Positions 1-6,133 are shown, numbered from the stretch's first letter. The stretch: 6,213 bases of DNA from an uncultured Ruminococcus sp. (GCA_902803585.1 CADCQO010000170.1:1-6213); one strand, 5' to 3'. Notes: generated by a model not told the origin, from the letters alone. Translations and numbers: made by a program.

Positions 1-393
1 ACAATCCTGCGTACTGCCGAAGCGCTCGGTACAGACGGCGTGATTCTGTCGGCGGACTGCTGTGATGTCTATGCGCCGAAGGTTGTCAGGGGCAGTATGG
101 GAGCGGTTTTTCGTGTGCCTATCATCATCACGGAGGATTTTACGTCAGCCATGCGCTCTTTGCGTGATAACGGCGTGATGACTTACGCATCCACTCCCCA
201 TGAAGCTGAGGACATCAGAAAGATTGATTTTTCACAGGGCGGTGTAATGCTCATTGGCAACGAGGGTAACGGTCTGAGAAAAGAAACCATTGCTGTATGC
301 AGCAGAAGTGTGCGTATTGAGATGAAAGGGCGGGCAGAGTCCCTGAATGCGGCAGCGGCAGCAGCAATACTATTGTATTGTCTGCAGGGATAG
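1..393 (+). CDS. SpoU/TrmH-family RNA 2'-O-methyltransferase, C-terminal part
   Basis: This is the last 130 residues of an S-adenosylmethionine-dependent 2'-O-ribose methyltransferase acting on tRNA or rRNA. The reading frame is already open at base 1, so the N-terminus (probably an L30e-like RNA-binding domain) lies outside the window. The SPOUT motifs are visible in order: the tail of motif 1 (ILRTAEALG, residues 2-10), the RGSMGAVFRVP segment (30-40), motif 2 (LIGNEGNGL, 84-92) and motif 3 (GRAESLNAAAAAAILLY, 110-126). The last two form the trefoil knot that binds the cofactor. The protein ends four residues after motif 3, as is normal for the family. The stop is 38 bases before the dprA start, so co-transcription is likely. 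The sequence does not tell RlmB, TrmH, TsnR-like or YsgA-like members apart, so no symbol is given. Confidence 0.93.
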   Translation, partial: TILRTAEALGTDGVILSADCCDVYAPKVVRGSMGAVFRVPIIITEDFTSAMRSLRDNGVMTYASTPHEAEDIRKIDFSQGGVMLIGNEGNGLRKETIAVCSRSVRIEMKGRAESLNAAAAAAILLYCLQG

Positions 394-417
394 CAGCAGA
401 AAAAATTTTTCAGAGAA

Positions 418-425
418 AGAGAGGA
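418..425 (+). promoter_or_regulatory. Ribosome binding site that sets the dprA start
   Basis: AGAGAGGA ends six bases before the GTG at 432, which is good Shine-Dalgarno spacing. The only other in-frame start upstream, a TTG at 378, has no purine-rich site before it and would overlap the preceding gene by 16 bases. The first in-frame ATG comes about 70 codons into the protein, inside the conserved N-terminal domain. The GTG is therefore preferred. Confidence 0.75.
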
Positions 426-431
426 TGCTGT

Positions 432-1844
432 GTGGAAAGGCATATTTACGATATCTGGCTGCAGAAAGCCCTGAACGTAAGATCAAAACGTGTCAAGGCT
501 ATCATCGCCTTGTTTGGCAGCAGCAAAAATATTTATGAAGCGAATGAGAATATTCTTCGTAATTCCGGTATATTCAGCACAAAAGAAACAGAGCGCCTGT
601 CAGATAAAGACCTGAGTGAAGCACAGCGTATCTACCGCATGGCAGTGGAAAATGATATTGCTGTTATCTCCTTTAATGATAAAGAATATCCGGAAATGCT
701 CCGTCAGATTGTTGAACCGCCCTTTGTTCTGTACGTCAAAGGAACACTGCCGTCATGGGAAGGGTTAAAAGTAGCGGTTGTCGGTACAAGAAGTCCTACT
801 GATACAGGCATACAGACAGCTTTCAGCTTTTCCTATGGTCTGGCGGAAAATCATGCAATGGTAATCAGCGGGGGCGCAGAAGGTATTGATGCACAAGCCC
901 ATCTGGGGGCTTTGCAGGCGGGCGGTATAACCGTCTGCGTTCTGGGGTATGGTATTTTATATCCTTATGACGCAGGAGGTGCAGCCATGCGCAGTGAAAT
1001 TGCCCGCAGCGGTGTGCTGATTTCAGAATATCCGCCTGATGCCAAGGCGGAGCGTTACTCTTTCCCTGACAGAAACCGTCTGATTGCAGGACTGGCAGAC
1101 TGTACGCTGGTGGTAGAGGCTGGTGTGAACAGCGGTGCATTGATTACCGCAGGCATGACGGCAGCACAGAACAAACCGCTGTTTGCTGTTCCCGGAAGTC
1201 TGGACAATCCTGAAGCAGTAGGGACTAATAATCTTCTGCGCATGGGTGCTGCTATTACTACGCAGTATCAGGATCTGCTGACATGGTATGATTCAGGCCT
1301 GCGGACAGCGGCGAACATGGGGCAGAAAATGACAGAAGCGGACATCAAGAAAATGCGCAGCAGCAAAATACCGCTTCCGGTCGGATATCCGAAAAACACG
1401 CCTCCGGCAGTCGCACAAGATCTCAGCCAACAGACAGAGAAACAGCCCGCACCGGTGAAAAAGAAAAGAAGACGGCGGGCTTCTTCCGAAAAGACGGCCG
1501 CCGGACAGACACCGCCTATACCATCAGAGAACGCAGCGGTACTGCCTGCTGATGAAATGCCTGCGGAGAAAAGCGGAAAAGATGCAGAAACGATATCGCC
1601 TATAATGACTGAAAAACCTCCGGAAGAGAAAAAAAAGACGGTCAAAACCGATAAAATACCCGCTGACCTGTTGACAGCAGAGGTGAAATCGGTGTATGAT
1701 ACAATCTCAGAGGGTTCAAAAGATGCAGAAACGATTCATATGATACTCGGTATGAGCGTCAGTGAAGTGATGAGTGCCCTGACAGAACTGGAATTGCTCG
1801 GACTGATAAAGTCGGTTGCATTTGGTCAGTATGAGAGAATATAA
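432..1844 (+). CDS. dprA: DNA-processing protein DprA (Smf)
   Basis: DprA is a cytoplasmic single-stranded-DNA-binding protein. In transformable bacteria it protects incoming DNA and loads RecA, and it is also widespread in species not known to be competent. With the GTG start the protein has 470 residues beginning MERHIYDIWLQKALN. Residues about 1-75 resemble the helical SAM-like domain. The Rossmann-type DprA core spans about 110-280, with VAVVGTR (114-120), SGGAEGID (146-153), FPDRNRLIAGLA (211-222), SGALITA (234-240) and VPG (253-255). Residues about 287-410 are a Lys/Pro/Glu-rich, probably disordered linker with a KKKRRRR patch (343-349). A C-terminal winged helix of the kind common in DprA occupies about 413-470. 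The length exceeds the roughly 290-370 residues usual for the family, and the linker accounts for the excess. topA follows after 18 bases, a pairing common in Firmicutes. Confidence 0.96.
   Translation: MERHIYDIWLQKALNVRSKRVKAIIALFGSSKNIYEANENILRNSGIFSTKETERLSDKDLSEAQRIYRMAVENDIAVISFNDKEYPEMLRQIVEPPFVLYVKGTLPSWEGLKVAVVGTRSPTDTGIQTAFSFSYGLAENHAMVISGGAEGIDAQAHLGALQAGGITVCVLGYGILYPYDAGGAAMRSEIARSGVLISEYPPDAKAERYSFPDRNRLIAGLADCTLVVEAGVNSGALITAGMTAAQNKPLFAVPGSLDNPEAVGTNNLLRMGAAITTQYQDLLTWYDSGLRTAANMGQKMTEADIKKMRSSKIPLPVGYPKNTPPAVAQDLSQQTEKQPAPVKKKRRRRASSEKTAAGQTPPIPSENAAVLPADEMPAEKSGKDAETISPIMTEKPPEEKKKTVKTDKIPADLLTAEVKSVYDTISEGSKDAETIHMILGMSVSEVMSALTELELLGLIKSVAFGQYERI
1577..1735 (+). repeat. 18-bp in-frame direct repeat within dprA
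   Basis: The sequence AAAAGATGCAGAAACGAT occurs at 1577-1594 and again, without mismatch, at 1718-1735. The copies are 141 bases apart (47 codons) and in the same reading frame, so both encode KDAETI. One copy lies in the variable linker and the other at the start of a helix in the C-terminal winged-helix domain. The bases on either side differ. Confidence 0.85.
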
Positions 1845-1852
1845 TTTTTTTC

Positions 1853-1858
1853 GGAGGA
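1853..1858 (+). promoter_or_regulatory. topA ribosome binding site
   Basis: GGAGGA lies four bases before the ATG at 1863, in the 18-base gap after the dprA stop. It is a strong but rather closely spaced Shine-Dalgarno site. No promoter or terminator fits in the gap, which supports dprA-topA co-transcription. Confidence 0.8.
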
Positions 1859-1862
1859 AGTT

Positions 1863-3995
1863 ATGTCAAAACTGGTTATTGTTGAGTCGCCTGCCAAGGC
1901 AAAAACCATCAAGAAATATCTCGGCAGCGGTTATGAAGTAGTGGCTTCAATGGGACATGTGCGTGATCTGAATCCCAACAGGCTGAGTGTCGACATCAAG
2001 AAGAAATTTGCTCCCAAATATGAGATTATCAAGGGGAAGGAAAAGTTGGCGGAGGAACTGATTCGTCTGGCAAAGAAGAGCGAGTATGTATATCTCGCAA
2101 CCGACCCCGACCGCGAGGGAGAAGCGATTTCGTGGCATCTGGCGTATTTGCTGGGACTGGATCTGAATGATACGAACCGTGTCACGTTTAATGAAATCAC
2201 CGGAACAGGTGTCAGAAACGGTATGGCAGCACCCAGAAAAATTGATATTGATCTGGTCAATGCCCAGCAGGCGCGCCGTATTCTGGATCGTCTGGTCGGC
2301 TATAAGCTCAGTCCCTTTCTTTCGCAGAAAATCCGCAAAGGCTTGTCGGCGGGACGTGTGCAGTCTGTTGCGGTAAGAATTGTGGTAGACCGTGAAAATA
2401 AGATCAGAGCGTTCAAGCCCGAAGAATACTGGAGCATTGATGCAAAATTCATTCCGAAGGGCAGCCGCAAAGCCTTTCCTGCTTCTTTCTACGGCAATGC
2501 AGAGGGCAAAATCAAGATCGAAACCGCCGAACAGGCACAGCAGTTATTAGATGCGATGAAGGACGCACAGCCTTTTGTAGAAAAACTGCGTCACGGCACA
2601 AGAAAAAGACAGCCTGCGCCGCCGTTCATTACTTCTACCCTCCAGCAGGAGGCTTCCCGCAAGCTGGGCTTTCAGTCAAAGCGCACCATGAAGGTAGCGC
2701 AGGAACTGTATGAAGGTATTGAAATTCGTGATATGGGTGCAGTCGGTCTGATTACCTATATGAGAACGGACTCCCTGCGTTTGTCAGAAGATGCCCTCGC
2801 AGCGGCAGAAACCTTTATCAAAGCACAGTGGGGCGAGAAATATTTCCCGTCAACCGGTTCACGCCGCTTTAAGTCCCGTTCCAATGCACAGGACGGCCAT
2901 GAGGCAATCCGTCCTACGATGATCGACCTGACACCCGCTGCCGTCAAGGACAGCCTGACAAGTGACCAGTACAAGCTGTATAAGCTGATCTGGGAACGCT
3001 TTATTGCCTGTCAGATGGCGGAGTGTGTGCATAAAACAACACAGGCGGATATCAATGCAGGCGGTTACCTGTTCAAGGCTTCCGGCTACCGTGTGGACTT
3101 TGACGGTTATACCGTGCTGTATGTGGAAAGCAGTGACAGCGGCGAGGAAGAAAAAGAATCCGAACTGCCGCCGCTTGAAAAAGATATGCCCCTTAAGGTC
3201 AAGGAAATGGTGCCCAATCAGCACTTTACACAGCCTCCCGCCCGCTATACGGAAGCCTCGCTGATCAAAGCAATGGAGGAATATGGTATCGGCCGTCCGT
3301 CTACCTATGCGGCAACGATTTCTACTATCACCTCAAGAGGATATGTCAAACGCGAGGGCAAAACGCTGTTTCCGACAGAACTGGGAGAGGTCACAACCCA
3401 GTTGATGGAAGAACGCTTTCCGAAGATTGTCAACGTCAAGTTTACCGCCCAGATGGAGCAGGATCTTGATACAGTAGAGGAAGGCACACGCGGCTGGGTA
3501 GAACTGCTGACAGAGTTCTATGGTGATTTTGACAAAACGCTGAAAGCTGCCAAAGAGGAAATGAAGGGCGTCAAAATCGAGCTGGAAGAGGATAAAACGG
3601 ATTTGATCTGTGAGAAATGCGGCAAACCGATGGTGGTAAAATTCGGCCGGTACGGTCGTTTCATTGCCTGCAGCGGTTATCCGGACTGTAAAAACATTGT
3701 CAAGATGATCAGCAAGATAGGGGTAGCCTGTCCGAAGTGCGGCGGAGATGTCATTGTCAAAAAGACAAAGAAGGGCAGAGAATTTTACGGCTGTTCCAAT
3801 TATCCGAACTGTGATTTTGTTTCTTGGAACCAGCCGACTGCCGAACGCTGTCCGCAGTGCGGCGGTGTACTTTTCAAGAAAAAAGGCAAGATGCCGAAGC
3901 TGTTCTGTGGTGCTGAAGGCTGTGGATACAGCCGTGATGATGATACCGAAGATGCTGCTATCACGCAGGAGGCAGTTGTGAAAACGGAAAGCTGA
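1863..3995 (+). CDS. topA: DNA topoisomerase I (type IA)
   Basis: This enzyme relaxes negatively supercoiled DNA by cutting one strand through a 5'-phosphotyrosine link and passing the other strand through the gap. The 710-residue product opens with a TOPRIM domain (about 1-115): KLVIVESPAKAKTI carries the catalytic Glu8, and DPDREGE carries Asp81, Asp83 and Glu85 for Mg2+ binding. The type IA core follows (about 130-560), with SAGRVQSVA (162-170) and the active-site motif ITYMRTD, in which Tyr299 is the nucleophile. The signature YGIGRPSTYA is at 474-483. The C-terminus holds three zinc ribbons: Cys583/586/603/609, Cys623/626/644/650 and Cys663/666/682/687, the last with a shorter C-x4-C second half. 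An acidic tail follows. Length and layout are normal for Firmicutes TopA. It is probably the last gene of its transcript, because a terminator-like hairpin follows 22 bases after the stop. Confidence 0.98.
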   Translation: MSKLVIVESPAKAKTIKKYLGSGYEVVASMGHVRDLNPNRLSVDIKKKFAPKYEIIKGKEKLAEELIRLAKKSEYVYLATDPDREGEAISWHLAYLLGLDLNDTNRVTFNEITGTGVRNGMAAPRKIDIDLVNAQQARRILDRLVGYKLSPFLSQKIRKGLSAGRVQSVAVRIVVDRENKIRAFKPEEYWSIDAKFIPKGSRKAFPASFYGNAEGKIKIETAEQAQQLLDAMKDAQPFVEKLRHGTRKRQPAPPFITSTLQQEASRKLGFQSKRTMKVAQELYEGIEIRDMGAVGLITYMRTDSLRLSEDALAAAETFIKAQWGEKYFPSTGSRRFKSRSNAQDGHEAIRPTMIDLTPAAVKDSLTSDQYKLYKLIWERFIACQMAECVHKTTQADINAGGYLFKASGYRVDFDGYTVLYVESSDSGEEEKESELPPLEKDMPLKVKEMVPNQHFTQPPARYTEASLIKAMEEYGIGRPSTYAATISTITSRGYVKREGKTLFPTELGEVTTQLMEERFPKIVNVKFTAQMEQDLDTVEEGTRGWVELLTEFYGDFDKTLKAAKEEMKGVKIELEEDKTDLICEKCGKPMVVKFGRYGRFIACSGYPDCKNIVKMISKIGVACPKCGGDVIVKKTKKGREFYGCSNYPNCDFVSWNQPTAERCPQCGGVLFKKKGKMPKLFCGAEGCGYSRDDDTEDAAITQEAVVKTES

Positions 3996-4017
3996 GGCGA
4001 AACTCTGTCTTGAATAC

Positions 4018-4068
4018 AGCAGACCGAATCCATGATGGCAGGACGTCAGAGGGCCGGTCTGCTTTTTT
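4018..4068 (+). terminator. Rho-independent terminator after topA
   Basis: AGCAGACCG (4018-4026) pairs perfectly with CGGTCTGCT (4055-4063), and a T-run continues to 4068. The stem has 9 bp and is GC-rich. The 28-base loop is long for a terminator and may carry its own small fold. It sits just before the promoter of the tRNA unit, a sensible place for a transcript end. Confidence 0.75.
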
Positions 4069-4080
4069 GAGAAAAAATGC

Positions 4081-4109
4081 TTGCATTGCCGTGAACAACG
4101 TGCTATAAT
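4081..4109 (+). promoter_or_regulatory. Sigma-A-type promoter of the tRNA-Leu unit
   Basis: The -35 box is TTGCAT (4081-4086), matching TTGACA at four of six positions. A 17-base spacer follows, then a perfect -10 box TATAAT (4104-4109) with an upstream TG (4101-4102), making it an extended -10 promoter. Transcription should start near 4115-4117, at the foot of a leader hairpin. Confidence 0.82.
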
Positions 4110-4115
4110 TCACAG

Positions 4116-4163
4116 AGGAAGCGGAACATCATGATTTCTGCTGTGAGGCCGTTTCCGCTTTCT
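4116..4163 (+). other. Leader hairpin upstream of tRNA-Leu
   Basis: AGGAAGCGGAA (4116-4126) can pair with TTCCGCTTTCT (4153-4163) in an 11-bp stem with one G-U pair. The loop has 26 bases. The stem begins at or next to the predicted transcription start and ends nine bases before the mature tRNA. There is no T-run long enough for a terminator. Its role is unknown; it may shape tRNA precursor processing or 5'-end stability. Confidence 0.5.
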
Positions 4164-4172
4164 GTCTGATGT

Positions 4173-4252
4173 GCGCCTGTGGTGAAATTGGCAGACACGC
4201 TGGATTTAGGTTCCAGTCCGGAAGGATGCAGGTTCAAGTCCTGTCAGGCGCA
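4173..4252 (+). tRNA. tRNA-Leu (anticodon UAG)
   Basis: This is a class II tRNA that decodes CUA and related CUN leucine codons. The acceptor stem is GCGCCTG (4173-4179) with CAGGCGC (4245-4251), followed by discriminator A (4252), as expected for leucine. The D stem is GTG/CAC (4182-4184 with 4196-4198), and its loop contains the conserved GG. The anticodon stem CTGGA/TCCAG (4200-4204 with 4212-4216) closes the loop TTTAGGT, with anticodon TAG at 4207-4209. The variable arm (4217-4227) forms a short TCC/GGA stem. The T arm is GCAGG-TTCAAGT-CCTGT (4228-4244). The 3' CCA is not encoded (the next bases are CTA), so a CCA-adding enzyme is required. It has its own promoter and terminator and is independent of topA and the trp operon. 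Confidence 0.97.
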
Positions 4253-4264
4253 CTAAAATACAAA

Positions 4265-4299
4265 CCCTGTCGATGCGGGTCGGCAGGGCTTGCTTTTTT
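4265..4299 (+). terminator. Rho-independent terminator after tRNA-Leu
   Basis: CCCTGTCG (4265-4272) pairs with CGGCAGGG (4281-4288), eight pairs including one G-U, around an eight-base loop. After CTTGC comes a run of six Ts (4294-4299). The five-base gap between stem and T-run is slightly unusual, but position and form fit the end of the tRNA transcript. Confidence 0.75.
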
Positions 4300-4320
4300 A
4301 TGTGAATTTTCAATTTTTTC

Positions 4321-4349
4321 TTGACATTGTCAGGAAGAAGTGCTATAAT
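4321..4349 (+). promoter_or_regulatory. Promoter of the trp operon
   Basis: A perfect TTGACA (4321-4326) and a perfect TATAAT (4344-4349) are separated by 17 bases, with an extended -10 TG at 4341-4342. The start point should be near 4356. Such a strong constitutive promoter fits an operon whose control lies downstream, in the T-box leader. Confidence 0.9.
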
Positions 4350-4573
4350 CATGGAAAATTCAATAGTAAACCGTTGAAGCGGAGATAAAGACAGTATATG
4401 CCCTTACAGAGAGCCTGCGCTGCTGAGAGTCAGGTAGGAAACGGATTGTCAAATGGACCGCCGAGGGCGCAGTCAAACGGATTTTTTCCGGAGTATTCTG
4501 CGACGCTGATGACAAGCGTAATTTGTCGGGGATATGTTGGTATCCTGCTAAAGTGTGCGGCGTATGCCGTGAA

Positions 4574-4614
4574 TTAAGGTGGCACCACGGATAGTGTTGA
4601 TTATTCGTCCTTAA
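4574..4614 (+). promoter_or_regulatory. T-box antiterminator
   Basis: Helix A1 is TTAAGG (4574-4579) with CCTTAA (4609-4614). A seven-base bulge TGGCACC (4580-4586) follows, the site that binds the free tRNA 3' end. Helix A2 is ACGGATA (4587-4593) with TATTCGT (4602-4608), seven pairs including one G-U. It shares bases 4606-4614 with the terminator, so the two folds exclude each other. Confidence 0.9.
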
Positions 4615-4642
4615 CAGAGTTTTTCTGTTGAGGGCGTTTTTT
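4606..4642 (+). terminator. T-box intrinsic terminator ahead of trpE
   Basis: CGTCCTTAACAG (4606-4617) pairs with CTGTTGAGGGCG (4625-4636), twelve pairs including two G-U, around a seven-base loop, followed by six Ts (4637-4642). It should form when tRNA-Trp is charged and cannot stabilise the antiterminator, stopping transcription 24 bases before the trpE start. Confidence 0.92.
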
Positions 4643-4651
4643 ATTGGATAC

Positions 4652-4657
4652 GGGAGG
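4652..4657 (+). promoter_or_regulatory. trpE ribosome binding site
   Basis: GGGAGG lies nine bases before the ATG at 4667, between the terminator T-run and the gene. It is outside the terminator stem, so the leader most likely acts on transcription rather than on translation initiation. Confidence 0.8.
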
Positions 4658-4666
4658 TAAAAAAAT

Positions 4667-6133
4667 ATGAACATCTTGCCAAAGTTTGACGAAATCACAA
4701 GAATTGCAGAGGAAGGCAACTATAATGTAGTGCCTGTCAGCTGTGAGATTTTATCGGATTTCACTACTCCGATAGAGGTGATGCGGATATTGAAAAATGT
4801 GTCAACACACTGCTATATGCTGGAATCTGCACAGGCAAATGAAAAATGGGGACGCTATACTTTTCTGGGCTTTGAACCGAAAATGGAGATTACCTGTATC
4901 AATGGTCAGCTGAAAGCCGGCAGTCTGACCGTACAGACCAACGACCCGTCCGTATACCTGCGTCAGATTTTAGCAGACTGCAAAAGTCCCCGCTTTGACT
5001 ATCTCCCGCCGTTTACGGGCGGTCTGGTAGGGTATTTCTCTTATGATTATCTGGGTTACAGTGAACCCGCTGTCAGGTGTCAGGCAGAGGATACGGAGGC
5101 TTTCAAAGATGTTGACCTGATGCTGTTTGATAAGGTTATCGCCTTTGACAATGTGAAGCAGAAAATTGTGCTGATCGTCAACATGAAGCTCGATGATGCT
5201 GAAACAGGCTACAAAAAGGCTGTGATAGATCTGAAACAGCTTGCTGAACTTCTGCAGAACGGCGAAAAGAAGCATGAAAAGGCAGGAAGGCTTACGGGCG
5301 AAGTGACTTCGCTGTTTGATAAAGAGCAGTACTGTGCAATGGTGGAGAGGGCAAAGCACCATATCAGGGAAGGCGATATTTTCCAGATTGTGCTTTCCAA
5401 CCGTCTGAGTGCTCCGTTTGAGGGAAGTCTGTTCAATACCTACCGGCTTCTGAGAACGATCAACCCCTCGCCGTATATGTTCTATTTTTCAGGAACAGAC
5501 GTTGAAGTAGCGGGAGCATCTCCGGAAACACTGGTGAAGCTCGAAAACGGTGTACTGCATACTTTCCCGCTGGCGGGCACAAGACCGAGGGGAAAGACAG
5601 ACGAACAGGACAAAGCACTGGAAAGAGAACTGCTGTCAGATGAAAAAGAGCTTGCCGAGCATAATATGCTGGTTGATCTGGGACGCAATGATCTGGGAAA
5701 AATCAGCCGTTTCGGTACAGTACAGGTGGAGAAGCTCCATTCGATAGAGCGTTATTCTCATGTCATGCACATCGGCTCAACGGTGCGGGGCGAGATAAGG
5801 GAAGATAAAGATGCACTGGACGCCATAGCGGCGGTACTGCCTGCGGGTACGCTTTCGGGTGCACCGAAGATCAGAGCGTGTCAGCTGATCGGTGAGCTGG
5901 AAAACAACAAAAGGGGCATTTACGGCGGTGCTATCGGATATATTGACTTTACCGGCAATATGGATACCTGTATTGCTATACGCATCGCCTACAAGAAGAA
6001 CGGAAAGGTATTTGTGAGAAGCGGTGCGGGCATTGTAGCGGATTCCGTGCCGGAAAAGGAATTCGAGGAATGTCTGAACAAGGCAAGATCCTGTCTGAAA
6101 GCGCTGGAAATGGCACAGGAGGCGGAAATATGA
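4667..6133 (+). CDS. trpE: Anthranilate synthase component I
   Basis: TrpE converts chorismate to anthranilate, the first committed step of tryptophan synthesis, using ammonia that TrpG releases from glutamine. The 488-residue protein has the N-terminal regulatory region, with MLES (51-54) and NPSPYM (266-271), the motifs that bind feedback-inhibiting tryptophan in studied TrpE proteins. The chorismate-binding domain follows (about 215-480), with PLAGTRPRG (301-309), EHNMLVDLGRNDLG (331-344, including the conserved His332), GTLSGAPK (394-401), GGAIGYIDFTGNMDT (420-434) and GAGIVADSVPEKEFEEC (453-469). The related PabB usually has Lys where Ala303 sits in PLAGT, so TrpE is preferred; the Trp T-box supports this. 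Length is typical. The stop overlaps the trpG start by four bases (ATGA), suggesting translational coupling. Confidence 0.97.
   Translation: MNILPKFDEITRIAEEGNYNVVPVSCEILSDFTTPIEVMRILKNVSTHCYMLESAQANEKWGRYTFLGFEPKMEITCINGQLKAGSLTVQTNDPSVYLRQILADCKSPRFDYLPPFTGGLVGYFSYDYLGYSEPAVRCQAEDTEAFKDVDLMLFDKVIAFDNVKQKIVLIVNMKLDDAETGYKKAVIDLKQLAELLQNGEKKHEKAGRLTGEVTSLFDKEQYCAMVERAKHHIREGDIFQIVLSNRLSAPFEGSLFNTYRLLRTINPSPYMFYFSGTDVEVAGASPETLVKLENGVLHTFPLAGTRPRGKTDEQDKALERELLSDEKELAEHNMLVDLGRNDLGKISRFGTVQVEKLHSIERYSHVMHIGSTVRGEIREDKDALDAIAAVLPAGTLSGAPKIRACQLIGELENNKRGIYGGAIGYIDFTGNMDTCIAIRIAYKKNGKVFVRSGAGIVADSVPEKEFEECLNKARSCLKALEMAQEAEI
6117..6122 (+). promoter_or_regulatory. trpG ribosome binding site within the trpE 3' end
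   Basis: AGGAGG is a full-consensus Shine-Dalgarno site seven bases before the trpG ATG at 6130. It lies inside the last codons of trpE, so the two subunits can be made from one transcript at coupled rates. Confidence 0.85.

Larger units (their letters stand above)
4371..4642 (+). promoter_or_regulatory. T-box riboswitch, tryptophan-specific, controlling trpE
   Basis: The leader senses tRNA-Trp charging and gates transcription of the trp genes. Stem I is recognisable by AGTA (4393-4396), CAGAGAG (4407-4413) and a distal CCTG/CAGG stem with a 13-base loop (4418-4430) holding GCTG, a GNUG-type motif. The specifier triplet is TGG (4454-4456), followed by ACC as in typical specifier loops. A possible stem II pseudoknot is ACGCT/AGCGT (4503-4507 with 4515-4519) with loop bases GACA able to pair with TGTC (4524-4527). 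A stem III-like hairpin is GGATA/TATCC (4530-4545). The T-box motif AAGGTGGCACCACGG runs 4576-4590. Its bulge UGGC pairs with GCCA, the end expected of tRNA-Trp with discriminator G. The specifier, the bulge and the downstream trpE agree on tryptophan. Confidence 0.95.

Noticed and set aside
378..431. Longer dprA form starting at TTG 378
   Set aside because: There is no ribosome binding site before it, it overlaps the methyltransferase gene, and the extra 18 residues do not look like DprA. GTG 432 has a well-placed site.
1268..1645. 125-codon open frame on the minus strand across the dprA linker
   Set aside because: Its product is compositionally biased (Phe/Ser/Gly runs), it mirrors the low-complexity Lys-rich stretch, and it has no recognisable family. 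It is a shadow of dprA.
4351..4377. Eight-codon ORF (MENSIVNR) as a possible trp leader peptide
   Set aside because: It contains no Trp codon, has no Shine-Dalgarno site, and its ATG lies upstream of the predicted transcription start near 4356.
4478..4490. CGGA-TTTTT-TCCG hairpin in mid-leader as a terminator
   Set aside because: The Ts form the loop rather than follow the stem, so it cannot work as an intrinsic terminator. It is a linker hairpin between T-box stems.
4360..4719. 119-codon open frame on the minus strand across the T-box
   Set aside because: It covers a well-supported riboswitch and the trpE start, and its product resembles no family I know.
4667..6133. Aminodeoxychorismate synthase (PabB) instead of TrpE
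   Set aside because: The PLAGT motif has Ala where PabB usually has Lys, and the gene sits behind a Trp-specific T-box.
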